Assembly: GCF_037325665.1 (NCBI RefSeq)
Contig: NW_027125834.1
Span: 7,501 to 71,500, forward strand
Source: Littorina saxatilis
Lineage: Eukaryota; Mollusca; Gastropoda; Littorinimorpha; Littorinidae
Direction: 5' to 3'
DNA: 64,000 nt
Shown here: positions 21,890 to 33,440 of the stretch, one piece after another
Layout: every line of letters begins with the position of its first letter
Position numbering within the stretch: position 1 is the first letter of the stretch
The notes under the pieces: model-generated
Seen by the model: the letters and a program-made list of their open reading frames with translations, nothing else
Databases searched by the model: none
What the model was told of the DNA's origin: nothing
Program-made: the position numbers and the translations under genes

Positions 21890-22065
21890 AACGCGATTTG
21901 TGATATACTGAGCTGTGTGCTGCTCGATTGTGTCGGTTGACGTGAACGGTCGAAGTGCTGACCAAATTTGTCGCGAAGTTGTAATCAGTCGACTTGTGGT
22001 GTTAGATTCCGATACCTGTGCTCTTGTGTTTACGTTTCACTGAGTGTGCTCACTGGGGAGAAACT
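21890..22065 (+). other. Possible non-coding first exon of the Gln/Gly-rich gene
   Basis: CpG-containing sequence just past the L2 tail, ending in a strong 5' splice site (AAACT/GTAAGTAAC, GT at 22066). It lies upstream of a coding exon on the same strand with a good acceptor between (CTCTTTCAG, 22921-22929). The transcription start is not visible and no transcript evidence is available here. Confidence 0.35.
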
Positions 22066-23046
22066 GTAAGTAACTAAATGTTTTATTCATTCCTTATGTT
22101 TTATTCATTCCTTGTGCTTTATTCTTATGTTTCATTTGATGCTATGATGTTTGCATATATGTACATTATGACGCCATTTTGATCTATCAGAGAGATGTGT
22201 TTTCTAGATCAGTTTCTAATCACTTTCATGATTTGACGCTGAAATTGAGCGTTAATAACTTCTAATATTTGATGACCAGTTGTTCTAAAGCTGTTTTAGA
22301 GTCTTGTAAATTAAAGACTCGTGAGAATCAAGTAAGGCAGACTCGTTCTCATACGTTTCGGTGTGTCCCTTTTCCCGCCAGTTCAATGGGCTTTGTTTGG
22401 GGAAAACACATATACACATTTTGTACGAGCATTCCACTGGGCTAAATAATGTCTAGCACATAAAACTCGCGCGTGTATCGTAACCCATGTGTATCGTTGC
22501 CATTTTTCCCCATTTTATCACATATTATTTCTGGAGATCAGTAAAGTCTGAGTAGTAGTCGGTTAAAAGCCCAAAGTTAAGCCCTCAGTGCCATTGGCCC
22601 GTAAAGCTACCTATTTACGATTTAGGCGCAGAAACCCCTACAATTGATGAACGGGAATTATGGTTGACACATATATTTTGGGTAATGAACTCGTATCATG
22701 AGTTATCTTTCTTATTCTTGTCGTTATTATTCAACTCGATGAAGATGTGTCTTCATGGCGATGAACATACTTAGTAATAACAATTATTTTGCAGTTGCGG
22801 TTCATGCAGTTGATTAATTTATGTAGAGCATTTTCCAATGCAAGGCTTAGGCCTAAGGGAAGATGTTGGTTACTTCCCTTGACATTAGCTGTTGTGGAGT
22901 TGTTTAACTCACTGTGGATTCTCTTTCAGAGAATGCTGTGTCTGCAGGATTTTGGCTGTATTGTTTAGGTTTATTGTGGAATGTATGTATGGTTAGGATG
23001 CATTGGTATGAATGGTGCGTTTTACTTGTTGTTACGGCTGGAATTT
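22066..23046 (+). other. Presumed intron up to the gap
   Basis: AT-rich sequence without long frames. The acceptor-like CTCTTTCAG at 22921-22929 may open a second exon, but the reading frame after it soon closes or runs into the gap, so its role is uncertain. Confidence 0.35.
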
Positions 23047-23246
23047 NNNNNNNNNNNNNNNNNNNNNNNNNNNNNNNNNNNNNNNNNNNNNNNNNNNNNN
23101 NNNNNNNNNNNNNNNNNNNNNNNNNNNNNNNNNNNNNNNNNNNNNNNNNNNNNNNNNNNNNNNNNNNNNNNNNNNNNNNNNNNNNNNNNNNNNNNNNNNN
23201 NNNNNNNNNNNNNNNNNNNNNNNNNNNNNNNNNNNNNNNNNNNNNN
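23047..23246. other. Assembly gap, 200 N
   Basis: Exactly 200 undetermined bases, a customary placeholder for a gap of unknown size. It removes the 5' coding part of the gene downstream. Confidence 0.99.
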
Positions 23247-24615
23247 CCGATGAAGGGAGGAGGGGAGGCAAGATCAGGAGGGGTGCTGGACTGCTACATG
23301 TTTGAGCAGGAAGCAGCAGCTTCGACTGCTGTTGTCTCTGCCACAGTAACTGCGGAGCTGCCCTTGTTTCCACCACAACAGCCTGGGGCTGTGAAAGGAC
23401 CTGGCATTGTCAGCCAGGGTATGTGGGTTTCTGAGGACAGCAGGCCTGTGGTTCAGAATAGCTTTCCTGATGATTCTGACTTGGAGAATGGCGGTATGGC
23501 TCTCCTTGTTAATTTTCAACCACAAGAACACGGTCAGTTTAGTTTCAAAGGCAAGACCATACAGGTTTCGGTCGAGCTGGGGCAGGGTGGGGCTGTTGCA
23601 GGACCTATCTTGGGTCACAGTCCAAGCCAGACTGAGTATGGAACGAGGAATGAATCTGAGTTCAGTGAGCTGATAAAATTGTTGGAAGAGAGCGGCAGTC
23701 AACCACTGATTACAGACCTGGAAGGTCAGCAGAGTATTGAGCGGGAAGGGCAGGTGTTTGGTGTGGCAGAAGGAGCTTCTCAGTTTGTGAAAATGCTTCC
23801 AGGGCAAGTAGGTCAGCAGAAAGAAACTTGTCAACTGCAAGGGTTTGATTTGGCAGTGGGAGCATCTCAGGTGCTAGAAACTCCGTCGGGCCAAGTAGAT
23901 CAGCAGGGCCAGGGAGTGGCTGGGCAAAGAATGAGGAATGAACAGTTGGTCAGTTTCACCCCAGGTCAGCTAGGTCATGGGCTGGGACCAGGATCAGACT
24001 TTCTCATGCAAAATGAGTATGTAGCAGCTGATCAGCTGAATGGTTCAGCCCAGTTCCAAGAGTCTTGGCAAGGTCAGGGAGTGCTTGAGGTGGGAGGAGC
24101 CTCTCAGATGATTTATTCAGGTCAGGGTCAGATAGACCAGCAGATGCCAGAACGGGGAGGGGTCTGGACAGAACTGAATGAGATAAGAGGGGCTGGTCAG
24201 ATAATGGATGGGGTTGCTGGTCAGAAACTCCCTGGTCAGATTATTCTGGGACCGGATGAGATGGGGTGGATTAATCAGTCTATTGGTGGAGGCCCTGATG
24301 GTCAGCAAGGGCAGGGAGTGGTTTTGCCAGGAGTGGACAAGATGGGCGGGGCTGGTCAGTCTGCAGGTGGGGGCCCTGTTGGTCAGCAAATCCCTGTTCA
24401 GGTGATTTTGGGGCAGGGAGGGGTTTTGCCAGGAGTGGACGAGCTGGCCGGTTGGGGCTGGTCAGTCTACTGCTGGGGGTCAGCAGATTCCAGGTCAGAT
24501 GACTTTTGATGAACCGGGTCAGATGATTTTTGATGAACCGGGTCAGATGATTTTTGACGAACCGGGTCGGAAGGAAGGAGGAAATGTGCCTAACTTTGAC
24601 ATGATTGTTGACTAA
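23247..24615 (+). CDS. Gln/Gly-rich repetitive protein, 5' part lost in gap
   Basis: Open from the gap edge. The first ~110 residues are mixed (EQEAAAS, LPLFPPQQPG, DDSDLENGG). From about residue 115 the protein is built of degenerate repeats around GASQ, GQVxQQ and GQGV, with few aromatic or basic residues. One extra T at 24452/24453 shifts the frame. Without it the repeats continue as GGAGQS...GQQIPGQM and three FDEPGQM-type units to a stop at 24613-24615 (ends NFDMIVD). As written the frame closes at 24509. Such a Gln-rich acidic tail would suit an activation or scaffold domain, but I recognise no family. It may be a sequencing indel, an allele or a pseudogene. Confidence 0.6.
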
Positions 24616-26470
24616 AGAAGAGCATTCCGCCTTTACTCTTTGCAAAATTATACTTGAATGCAGTAAAAGCAATGGTTGCTGACGTAAATATGTTGTCTGA
24701 TCTGTTGAATATTTGTATCTGGGAGCTGTGATCATGCATAATGTATCTTTGCTTACAGGAAACACAAACAGAAATTAGTGTTGAATGTAAAAAAAACTGT
24801 CATGACTATTTTATAAACAGAACTTAAATTAATTGGATTTTTGTGCGTCTCATTTAGGTTCTGTTTAATTTTGTAAGTAGAGATTTGCTTTTTTGTGTTG
24901 TAGGAGACTTGCTGTGCATTATTCTTTTTGATTGATTTTTAAGGAACAGTTTTCTTATTGTGGTTGTGCATGAACAATTTGGTTTGTTGGAGATTCTACT
25001 CATGTGCATGCCTTTGAGTTTTCTGTTTCATCAGTTGTTCTCACGATTCTTGTTTGTTGTGCAGTTATCTTATTTGACAACAGATGTTATATTTCAAGCT
25101 TACGATTGATTGTTACAGTCATTTCCCCATTATATTTCGTCGTCTAACTGATGGATTTTTCCCCCGGGGTTGCCCGCTTTTACCATCCACCATTTTTGGT
25201 GTTTGGATTGAGTATAAATCCCAAGTATCCCATTTGGTTCCGTTATTGTTAAATGACACCTGATTTTGACGGGCGCAGTGGCCTAGTGGATACGACATCA
25301 GCCTCCATTCGGAAGGTAGGCATAACAGGTTCGAATCCCGGCCATGCCTGGTGGAATAAGGGTGGAGATTTGACCCATCTCCCATGTGCAGACTGATTTG
25401 CTAGTGCCTTATCCCCCTTCGTGTGTACACGCAAGCACAAGACCGAGTGCGCACGGAAAAGGTCATGTAATCTATGTCGGAGTTCGGTGGGTTATAGAAA
25501 CACGAAAATACCCAGCATGCTTCCCCTGAAAGCGTCGTTTGGCTGCCTGAATGGCGGGGATAAACGGTTATACATAAACACGTTAAAACTCAGTCGTGTA
25601 AAACCATGAGTGAACGTGGGAGTTTCAGCCCATGAACGAAGAAGAAGGAGAAGAAGACACCTTATTTATGTTTTTAATTTTCTGGTGTGTGTGGGTTTTG
25701 TAGTTTTTTGTTTTTTTTAGACGTAAGACGCTAATCATCAACCTTGTGCGATACACTTTAAACATGTCTTGGGTTAGAGTTAACATACAAACTAAGCAAC
25801 AAATAATAACCATTATGGATATCTTTCACAAGTGCAGGTGAGATATTTTTGTTTGCTGTTGGTACATGTATTTCAGTCCTTTTGTCAATACCTCTTGCTT
25901 GCATGAAATATAGTAAGGAGGTGAATTTGTTTTTATCATGTGTAACCTATTGACTGTTCTTCACTTTCATAAATGTATGGCCTTGTTAGCTGCAGCAAGG
26001 ATGGTTTGTAATCTTGTCAGTGAAAAATAAAATGAGGTTAGCAGTGCGTTTTCTTGTGCTTTGTTTTATAATTTGATAATTCAACCAAGCAACCTGAACA
26101 CTTCTGTTCCGCACTAATTTGGATAGGTTTTGGATAATAAGATGAAAATGTTGTCAATAAAGATAAATAAATGTCTTCTCTGCTTTTACACTGTATTGGA
26201 CTTTGATTGAACATGCATATATACCCATACATTTTTTTTCTGGAATCGCTTTAGAATGGGTTTTCTGTACTGTACACGCACTTAACATTAATTCTTAGCA
26301 AATGTATTGTGTGGTGTGCTTTTTTTTTTAAATGATCAGGTGTTAATTCTTTGTGACTGCCTTTTTTATGATGAATTTAGAAAGAGAGCTAGTGGCTGAT
26401 ATTGATGTTTGTTTGTTGATTGTTTTTCTTCCTTCCCCTTTTCTGGTACTGTATGACCAATAAAATTACA
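24616..26470 (+). other. 3' UTR with candidate poly(A) signals and a SINE
   Basis: Follows the Gln/Gly-rich stop and has no coding signal. AATAAA occurs at 26026-26031, near 26157 and at 26459-26464. A SINE (25267-25655) interrupts it. The true transcript end cannot be told from sequence. Confidence 0.45.
25267..25655 (+). mobile_element. SINE-1a, tRNA-headed, AGAAG tail
   Basis: The head has an A-box-like GTGGCCTAGTGGATACGA and a B-box GGTTCGAATCCC (25330-25341), as in RNA polymerase III promoters. A conserved body follows (CGTGTGTACACGCAAGCAC; GGTGGGTTATAGAAACACG), then ACGTGGGAGTTTCAGCCC and an AGAAG-rich tail. It is flanked by an imperfect 12-bp duplication (25255-25266 and 25656-25667, 11/12). 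The same family recurs at 52416-52809. Confidence 0.9.
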
Positions 26471-28010
26471 TTCTTTTACCTCTTGCAGTTTAGACTTTGT
26501 GTGACTGTGTTTTCTGGTTCCAAAGATGCCTTAGATTTACTTATGCATGTATGCACTACACAACATTTTTTAACCATGGCAAATTTTAAGCACATGCACT
26601 GGCAATGCAGAGCCACATATTCTTGAACTTTGACTACACTGCTAAGATACCTCATCTGACTAAGGGGAAGGAGAAGAAAAAAAAAGGTTCTCCTCTAAAG
26701 CCAGTGTTGACTATGTGAGAGTAACTGATGTCTGAGGGTAAATCTGGCATAGCTGAGAGAAGTCTACATGTTCTTTGCATTTTGCATGAAGGGGAAAAAT
26801 ATTTATATATATATATATAATACATGTGTAGCACCCAGCAACAACAAAATATTGCAATAATTACAACACTCGAAAATAAAAAGAAGCTTTAAACATATTT
26901 AAACCATTTATTCTGAGAAAGGCTAACAAAAATTGCCAGCTGTTGATTGCATTTTTTTAGATTTAAGATACCTATTGTAGGCTTTATTTGACAACATCTC
27001 AAATCTGGATATAAAGATTAAATATTGAACAGAACAAAAAAAGTTCAATATTTAGAATAAGCAACAAACGAAACAACTTTATTCATCTCAAAAAAGAAGA
27101 AAAATCATCTTCCAATGACATATACTTCATTGTATTTCTAATGTTAGGTACCTTGTGTGGGTGTGTTGTTTGTTTTGTTTGTTTTCCAACATATTACAGT
27201 ATAAAGTGCCAAATAAGGCAGGCTTGATCAGTATCAGAGGTCTGCTTTTTGCCGTTTCTCATCAATGGACGTCAGTCATGAAATGATTGCAACAGCCAAC
27301 TAATTTTAAGTGTATATTTATCTTTTGGGATAAAACCCCTCTGATTATTCTCTGCAAACACAAGTGACTTCTGCTTAGCTACATGGTATAACTTTAGAAA
27401 CTTTCAAATTTTTTCCATGCAATAATTCAATGAGCAAAATACTGATTTCAGACAAGGCAGTGTTTTGCCCCAGAAGGTTGGTAATGATCGAGGGCGAAAA
27501 CAGCATGATCACTTGATATTTGATCAAAAATTTGTTTCAAAATACTGACAAATGTACAGCTGTTTAGGAAAACTAACAACAGTTGGGGGCTCAAAGACTT
27601 GTACAATCAATATAATTTTGTTTGTCGCTTTTAACATACTGTGCAATTGGAATTGTATATGTTCCTACGACATGTAACATGACATAAACACACAGCAAAG
27701 GGCAATACTGGATGGAAACATGAAGAAGAAGAAAACAAATCAAATAGGAGGAACACATTGGTGGAAGAACTAAAGTGATGAAGAATAAAAAAAAACAAGA
27801 AAGGTTGTTGGAACGTTTGTTATTGACAAATATACGTTACATTCACAAATATATCTACCCAACGGTTTTTGTTTTAAAGTGTACAGACAAACAGTTAGTT
27901 ACGAAAACTTATCTTGATGAAGGTTTAATTATTTTTGGATTTATTTAAAAGTGATGAAGGTAAATATGACTATAACTGCATTTTCAAGTTGCTGTAAGAA
28001 CACTCACACA
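26471..28010. other. AT-rich spacer, nothing recognised
   Basis: No gene, RNA or repeat family identified. There is a short (TA)n run near 26803-26822. Confidence 0.5.
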
Positions 28011-28239
28011 GATACATACACACACACTCTCTCACACACACACACCCGGACACCCACACTGACATGCAAACACACACACTGACACACACGCACACACACA
28101 CACACACCTATGCACACGCACACACACATACACTGACATACACACACACGCACATCACTGCACATACACTCACACACACACACACACACAAACATGCACA
28201 CACACACACACATACACACACAGAGACACACACATTGTC
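28011..28239. repeat. (CA)n compound microsatellite, left part
   Basis: Long interrupted CA repeat. It continues after the F2 element at 28665-28712, so F2 inserted inside it. Confidence 0.95.
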
Positions 28240-28659
28240 CAGGGCCGGACCAAATGAGTTGTAAAGGGGGGGTTCCTCCTTTTTGGGGGGGCAAATTAGC
28301 GAAGTGGCGAAGCCACAAGCGCGCGCCTGCAAAGCAGGCGCGCGAACTAGGGGCGTCCGGGGGCATGCTCCCCCCAAAAAATTTTGAAAAACGGTTAAAA
28401 ATCTGTGCAATTTGGTGCATTCTGGGCCTTGTTTTGAGGGTTGAGAGCAGCATTGTTTTGGTGGGGGGGGGGGGGGGGGGGGGGGTACCTTTTTCTCATC
28501 GGATTTCACATTGAATGAAATTTGTTAGAGACACACACAAAATTTATTTTTAAAAAAAACCCAAAAAAAACCACACACACTCAAAGCAAGGTACATGCTT
28601 TTTCCAGGGGGGGGGGGGGTTCCGGAACCCCTGGAACCCCCCCCCTGGGTCCGGCCCTG
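28240..28659. mobile_element. F2: second CAGGGCCGGAC TIR element
   Basis: 420-bp element with CAGGGCCGGACC/GGTCCGGCCCTG ends and a perfect 5-bp duplication TTGTC (28235-28239 and 28660-28664). It shares with F1 the GTCCGGGGGCATGC block and the GTGCAATTTGGTGCATTCT-type stretch. It contains a perfect 10-bp hairpin GCGCGCCTGC-AAA-GCAGGCGCGC (28319-28341) and a G run of about 23. No coding capacity. Confidence 0.88.
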
Positions 28660-28712
28660 TTGTCCGACACACACACACACACAATGACACACACACACAC
28701 CACGCACACACA

Positions 28713-29491
28713 TGTAGCCTAAAGCCGAGCGGTGGTAGCTTCACCGCGGAAACATTAACTGTCTGTGTCTAAGATGTTACCGTGCATGTGTTTTTAAAAG
28801 GCATTTGTCAGGATGGCATTCAAACCACACGCACCAGACGAACAGACGAACAGAATACTTCTGACAACAAAATGTAAAATCAACAAGAGTGTAGTAAGAT
28901 TCCAAATTGTATTCAGACAAAAACAATCAAAAAAACATACGTGGGTTCTTCCATAGAAGTATATCTATAAAGAATCTAGGTTGGCTTTAATACAGTCTTT
29001 CCTTCTCAACTAACAAATAAATTCTGAGTCTTTAAACTGCTGAAAAATCGGGCATGACCCGTAGGTACCCTGGTGATCTAACTTACTCTCCAAAACAAAA
29101 CCTAAGTCCTAGTCTGCAGGAAAAATTGGGCAGGGGTTCGGGGCCTGGACAAAATTGAGCGACGCCGCTCGATCACTGCTTGTTGGTAACCTTGGAGTAG
29201 CGGGCACTACTCTAAGCTTCGTGGTAACCGAGTGAACAGCGCGCACTGTTCACTATTGCAAGTGGAACTGAAGCTGCGTATTGAGGACGTGGTCTACAAG
29301 GTCAGGCACTAGGCTCACATACCCGCAACCCACACGCAACTCCGGGGAGAGGCACCAAGCATAAGGAAAGATTCTCGCACCTTTTACCCAGCTCAATGTA
29401 TCTCTCCCCAAGTGGTCGTTTTGATGACCCTGACTCTGAAACAGGGGAGACGCATGCTTCAGGTACTTATTCAGCACCCTACTCTCTCACA
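28713..29491. other. Spacer with a cluster of three hairpins
   Basis: No gene recognised. The notable content is the hairpin cluster at 29157-29254. A CAAAACAAAACCTAAG stretch and a short A-rich region precede it. Confidence 0.5.
29157..29254. repeat. Three consecutive perfect stem-loops
   Basis: Stem 1 GAGCG-ACGC-CGCTC (29157-29170), stem 2 GAGTAG-CGGGCA-CTACTC (29195-29212) and stem 3 AGTGAACAG-CGCGCA-CTGTTCACT (29231-29254). The loops of stems 2 and 3 share the pattern CGnGCA, and GGTAACC precedes both. Confidence 0.8.
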
Positions 29492-29504
29492 CGTCTCCCG
29501 ACCT

Positions 29505-29816
29505 AGTAAATTGTAAGGGGCTAATTATTGTCCGTCAGGTCTTAATTGCCTATATTGGACATGAATTGGTTTATACGATTCGAGTTTTACGCCCTCACGG
29601 CTTTTTGATGTTTGCGTGTTTAGGTGGTATCAGCCATCTGCACTTATGGTAGAATGACCAAGATCTTTAACGTGCCATTGTGGTGACAAGGGGGTGGGAG
29701 ATGGATACCGTCTCTGGGTCTGCACATAAAGTTGACCCGTGTCCGTCCCGGCCCGGATTCGAACCAGCGACCTCTCGATCACAAGTCCAGTGCTCTACCA
29801 CCTGAGCTACCCGGGC
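29505..29816 (-). mobile_element. SINE-2, tRNA-Thr-like head, perfect 13-bp TSD
   Basis: Minus strand. The head GTAGCTCAGGTGGTAGAGCA (A box) and GGTTCGAATCC (B box) folds like a tRNA with a UGU anticodon loop (Thr-like). A body with GGCACGTTAAAGATC follows, then a 3' end also found at 3553-3616. It is flanked by the perfect duplication CGTCTCCCGACCT at 29492-29504 and 29817-29829. It lies immediately beyond the 3' end of L3. Confidence 0.93.
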
Positions 29817-31027
29817 CGTCTCCCGACCTGTATGTATGTAAGTTTCTATTTGTGTCCCCAGAATAAGTTTCTATTTGGGACATGAAGTGGTTATGCGCTA
29901 AGAAAAGTTGGGTGTGTGGGGGTGGGGCCGGGAGGATGACGGGAGAGGGGCTGTAAAAGTTAGAAGTTGTGTTGATAAAAGTTATGATAGTTAGGTATTG
30001 GGCACGTATCAGACTGATTCGCCTATAGTTACTATTGTTGCTGTGTCTATAATTATTGTGTCAGGGGGTGAGGGGGGTATAAAATAGTTAAGTTTTTATT
30101 AAGTCTAATAACTTTTTTAAAAGTGATAAAATCAGGACCACCCTTTTTAAAAACGTTCAGTCTGCGAGGCATCTGTTCTGCCGAAGCAGTTTTAAAACTT
30201 GGTATTTAAAATGTACATATTTTACATAATATACATAATATACATAAAACTGGCTAGCTTAAAGGTAAATAGAGGTACATGAGGATAAAAAAAAAAAAAA
30301 AAAAAAAATTAAATTAAAATAACCCCCCCCCCCCCCCCCCCAAAAAAAACAAAAAAAAAATTAAACAAGTATCCAAGCAGTGTTTCATAAAAGATATTTT
30401 GTCATATGTTGACGCGATAATTGATTATAATGAGGTTAGTAAAAGTGTTGCGTATAAAAAGTTTGTCATTTGATGACGCAGAAGATAGTTGATTTGTTTG
30501 GTTTTTTTAAATTTTGGTGGATTGCCATTTTTGAGCCCTTGGCTGGGTATAGACGTATTATTCCAGCGTCGCGGACGACGCTGGTATCTGCGGTCGGGAA
30601 AGACTTTCCACGAATTTGCCACAGGGCGCCGCCATGTTTTCTGTGCTCGACTGCGAGCAGACCACAGGCACATTACACCCAAAATTCTTGTAGGCATACA
30701 CAGACGCAACATAGCATATACAGACAATAACACCCACAACACTTCAACTGCATATGAAAGGAATAAAAATAAATCCGCAAATCAGTCGCGCACAATACAC
30801 CAGTTAGAAAAACAAGGAGTACCAAAGCGGCGTGCAGAAACTAAACTGACTCGGAGACTGAGAAGAAACATTTATTACACGATGTGGATAGCAAACATTA
30901 AAATAAAACAGATAAGTCAAGCAAAAAATAAACACAAATATCGAAAACACAATAAACAAAGGTAAAGAAAACAAAAAGAGATGCTTGCCGACAGTCAGTG
31001 TGTGTGTGCGTGGTTTGCCGTGTGCGT

Positions 31028-31034
31028 CAGCGGG

Positions 31035-31065
<31 letters not shown>

Positions 31066-31085
31066 CGCGTGCATGCGTGCGTAGG
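31028..31085. repeat. (GT)n microsatellite
   Basis: GT run inside the Helitron-like insertion, grading into GCGT repeats. Confidence 0.9.
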
Positions 31086-31260
31086 CTACGTTCTTGCGTG
31101 TGTGCGTTCGAATGAGAAAGAAGAGAGAGAGAGGATTGAACAATGAGGTCACGTTCTCTGTCACATGAATACATATACACACACTGAAGGCTACTTCGGA
31201 CACGAACACTTGCCAACAACTGTGGTTGGACATGCTTTTGAAATGTAATATTTTTTCGAC

Positions 31261-31640
31261 ATGATTTCTGGACATACGAATCCCGCTGTGTTGCCTACTG
31301 ATGTTGCGAATGATGAAGGTTTTGAGTTGACTGACCTTGAGGAGGGATTGCATCAGGCGTTTATCGTCTCAAATTATATCCTTGCTACTTTTCAGGAGTC
31401 AACTATTGCCATTCATGGTAACTTGGATAGTCAATGTTTTTATTTGTTTGATTCCCATCAAAGAAACAGAAATGGTAACCATTCTTCAAATGGCGCTGCA
31501 GTTTTGATGTCATCAAGTTAATTCCTTTGCAGAATTGATTGATTTTCTCAAAAGCCATTATCAATGTGTTTATCAATTAACACCTGTTCATTTCTGTCCA
31601 ACTGCAATGCAAACTCAATGTGGAGGAAACAAGGATTCAT
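31261..31640 (+). pseudogene. C76/OTU-type peptidase-like fragment
   Basis: Contains the pattern FYLFDSHQRNRNG followed by GAAVLMSS and, further on, LIDFLKSHYQ...YQLTPVHF. This resembles the VFDSHxRNxxG...AVL...YL block of UL36/OTU-like cysteine peptidase domains carried by several mobile elements in invertebrates. It is broken, being spread over two reading frames, and the catalytic cysteine region is not evident. Its presence fits a Helentron-like origin, since those elements often carry an OTU-type peptidase, but the family call rests on short motifs only. Confidence 0.4.
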
Positions 31641-32560
31641 TACAAACAAGTCATCCCTGTACATCAACAGATTTATGTACCTCAATCAATACTGCTAGTA
31701 TGAGTGACAGGAATCTAAAAGAAAAAACAACCAAACGCAAATGTACTACTACTTCTACGACTCGTTTGAATGTAAAACAGAAATGTAACACTATCTGTGA
31801 CAATGACGGTTCTACGACTCGTTTGAAGGACAGTATAGATCGAACCTTAACCCACAACTACGACAATTTGTGTCAGACTTTTTTGAACAGGAAAATATGC
31901 CTCTGTTCAACAGTAACCAAAACATGGAAGATGTTTTTGAAACTTTACAGAAATGTAACACTAGCCTATCTGTGACAATGTTGCTTTTGAATTGAACCCA
32001 CATTTGTTGAACAGGAGAGAATGTTCCTGTTCAACAGTGCCCAAAACACTGAATCTGACGTTTTTGAATCTTTTCTGTCATCTAACTGAATCTGACGTTT
32101 TTGAATCTTTTCTGTCATCTAACCCAATTGCTCATGACTTCATCGATCTTGAACATGCCTACTTTTCAAAGAAAGACAGACAAAAGCGAAATCTGCATGT
32201 TAGCCATCTGCCTGAAATGGTCAATGCACTTTTGTAAAATTGTCACAGCTGTTATGCACTTTTGTGAAATGGTCAGTGCTGTTGTGCACTTATGCAAAAC
32301 TTGGTGCTGTGCTGTTAACATTAATTTTGAACAAAATGCATTTTGTTCAAATGTTTAGTGCAACTTGCTACTATATAATCGCTGTATGCGCTTTGTGGTA
32401 ATAATGCACTGTTGTGAAAAGTTTGCGCTAAATGTTGGCACTATGCATCATTGTTGGAGCACCCTCCTGTAGATGCACCATGCTGAAAAATGTACTTATG
32501 AATCAAGCATTGACTGAAATAAACAATTTATATATCCAGCACAACATGCAATTCATTAAC
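31641..32560. other. Degenerate repeats inside the insertion
   Basis: Contains short tandem duplications such as TCTGACGTTTTTGAATCTTTTCTG (two copies at about 32053-32077 and 32091-32115), ACTACGACTCGTTTGAA-like units near 31755-31825, and TGCACTTTTGTGAAATGGTC-like units (32226-32300). No coding signal beyond the fragment upstream. Confidence 0.5.
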
Positions 32561-33381
32561 TTTTGACCCTAACCTTTAACACTTCCCAAAATAAATCTTT
32601 GGTGGACATTGCATCGACGCTGTTCATTTTGAATGAACATTTTTCTTGTGTGAGTATTAGGTGGGCGGTGCACAGCTCCCCCCCCCACCAGGTGGAGCAG
32701 GGAAGGGAGAGGGGGGGGTGGGGGATAGCCCTTCGCTCCCAGCGGGGGGGATGCTGGCGTACGCGCACACCAAGTGGGAGTTGGGGTATAGTGAGGGGTG
32801 TTAAGGTTGGATTTTTAAAGCCATACCGGGCTATAAGGTCCACTGTACACACTGGGAGTTGGGGGATGGACCGGTTGAGAGCCTTTTTGTACGCGGTGCA
32901 GTATTTTTAGCCCGTCCGTTCTGTTAGGCTGGGACAAGAGGGTGGTTGAGGTATGGTGGGGAGGGTTAGGTACGTGTTCTGTTGGTATTAGGTGTGCGGT
33001 GCACAGCTCCCCCCACCAGGTGGAGCAGGAAAGCCCTTCGCTCCCAGTGGGGGGATGCTGGCTGGCGCGCACACCAGGGACGTTGGGTGTAAGGGGTGTT
33101 AAAGGCCGAGGTCCAACAGGCCAGAAATCCCATGGGTATAGGCGGAGCCTCTTTCCTGGGATTGGTGGCTGAGTGGCAGGTCTCGCGTTACTCTCAACTG
33201 CCAGAGCTGTCTATTTTTGACCACAGCGGTCAGTAAGCGTGAGAAGATAACACAGCTGCGCTGCGCCCGCTCGTCAGCCGTGAAACCATACGCTACGGAT
33301 AACGGGTTTCGGTGCTAGTACTGAAGATTTGTGAGTGTGTGTGTGACTGACGATTTTATTCATTCCTCGTAATAGTAGCAG

Positions 33382-33387
<6 letters not shown>

Positions 33388-33440
<53 letters not shown>
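33388..33440. repeat. (GT)n microsatellite
   Basis: About 25 GT units inside the TTAA-flanked insertion. A CA-rich run follows at 33491-33530. Confidence 0.95.

Larger units (their letters stand above)
30561..32648. mobile_element. Helitron/Helentron-like insertion in L3
   Basis: Inserted between A and T of the L3 sequence GTATTA/TGTGAG without a detectable duplication, as rolling-circle transposons do. The left end is TTCC... with a perfect 9-bp hairpin (30563-30584, CCAGCGTCG-CGGA-CGACGCTGG). The right end has an 8-bp hairpin (32621-32639, TGTTCATT-TTG-AATGAACA) 9 nt before the terminus CTTG. CAGCGTCG of the left end recurs inverted at 32615-32622, like the short asymmetric terminal repeats of Helentrons. 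The final CTTG is not the canonical CTRR. It carries a peptidase-like fragment but no visible Rep or helicase. Confidence 0.55.

Noticed and set aside
22914-23046. Coding start before the gap (MDSLSENAV...)
   Set aside because: The frame reaches the coding exon only by being carried through 200 N. The sequence looks intronic and hydrophobic by chance.
25330-25341. Functional tRNA gene at the SINE heads (also near 29760 and 52740)
   Set aside because: A and B boxes are present, but the acceptor stems do not pair and a SINE body with tail and target duplications follows.
28004-28264. Long frames of His/Thr or Cys/Val repeats over CA/GT tracts (also 39250-39880, 38050-38240)
   Set aside because: They are translations of dinucleotide repeats, open on both strands, with no non-repetitive coding sequence.
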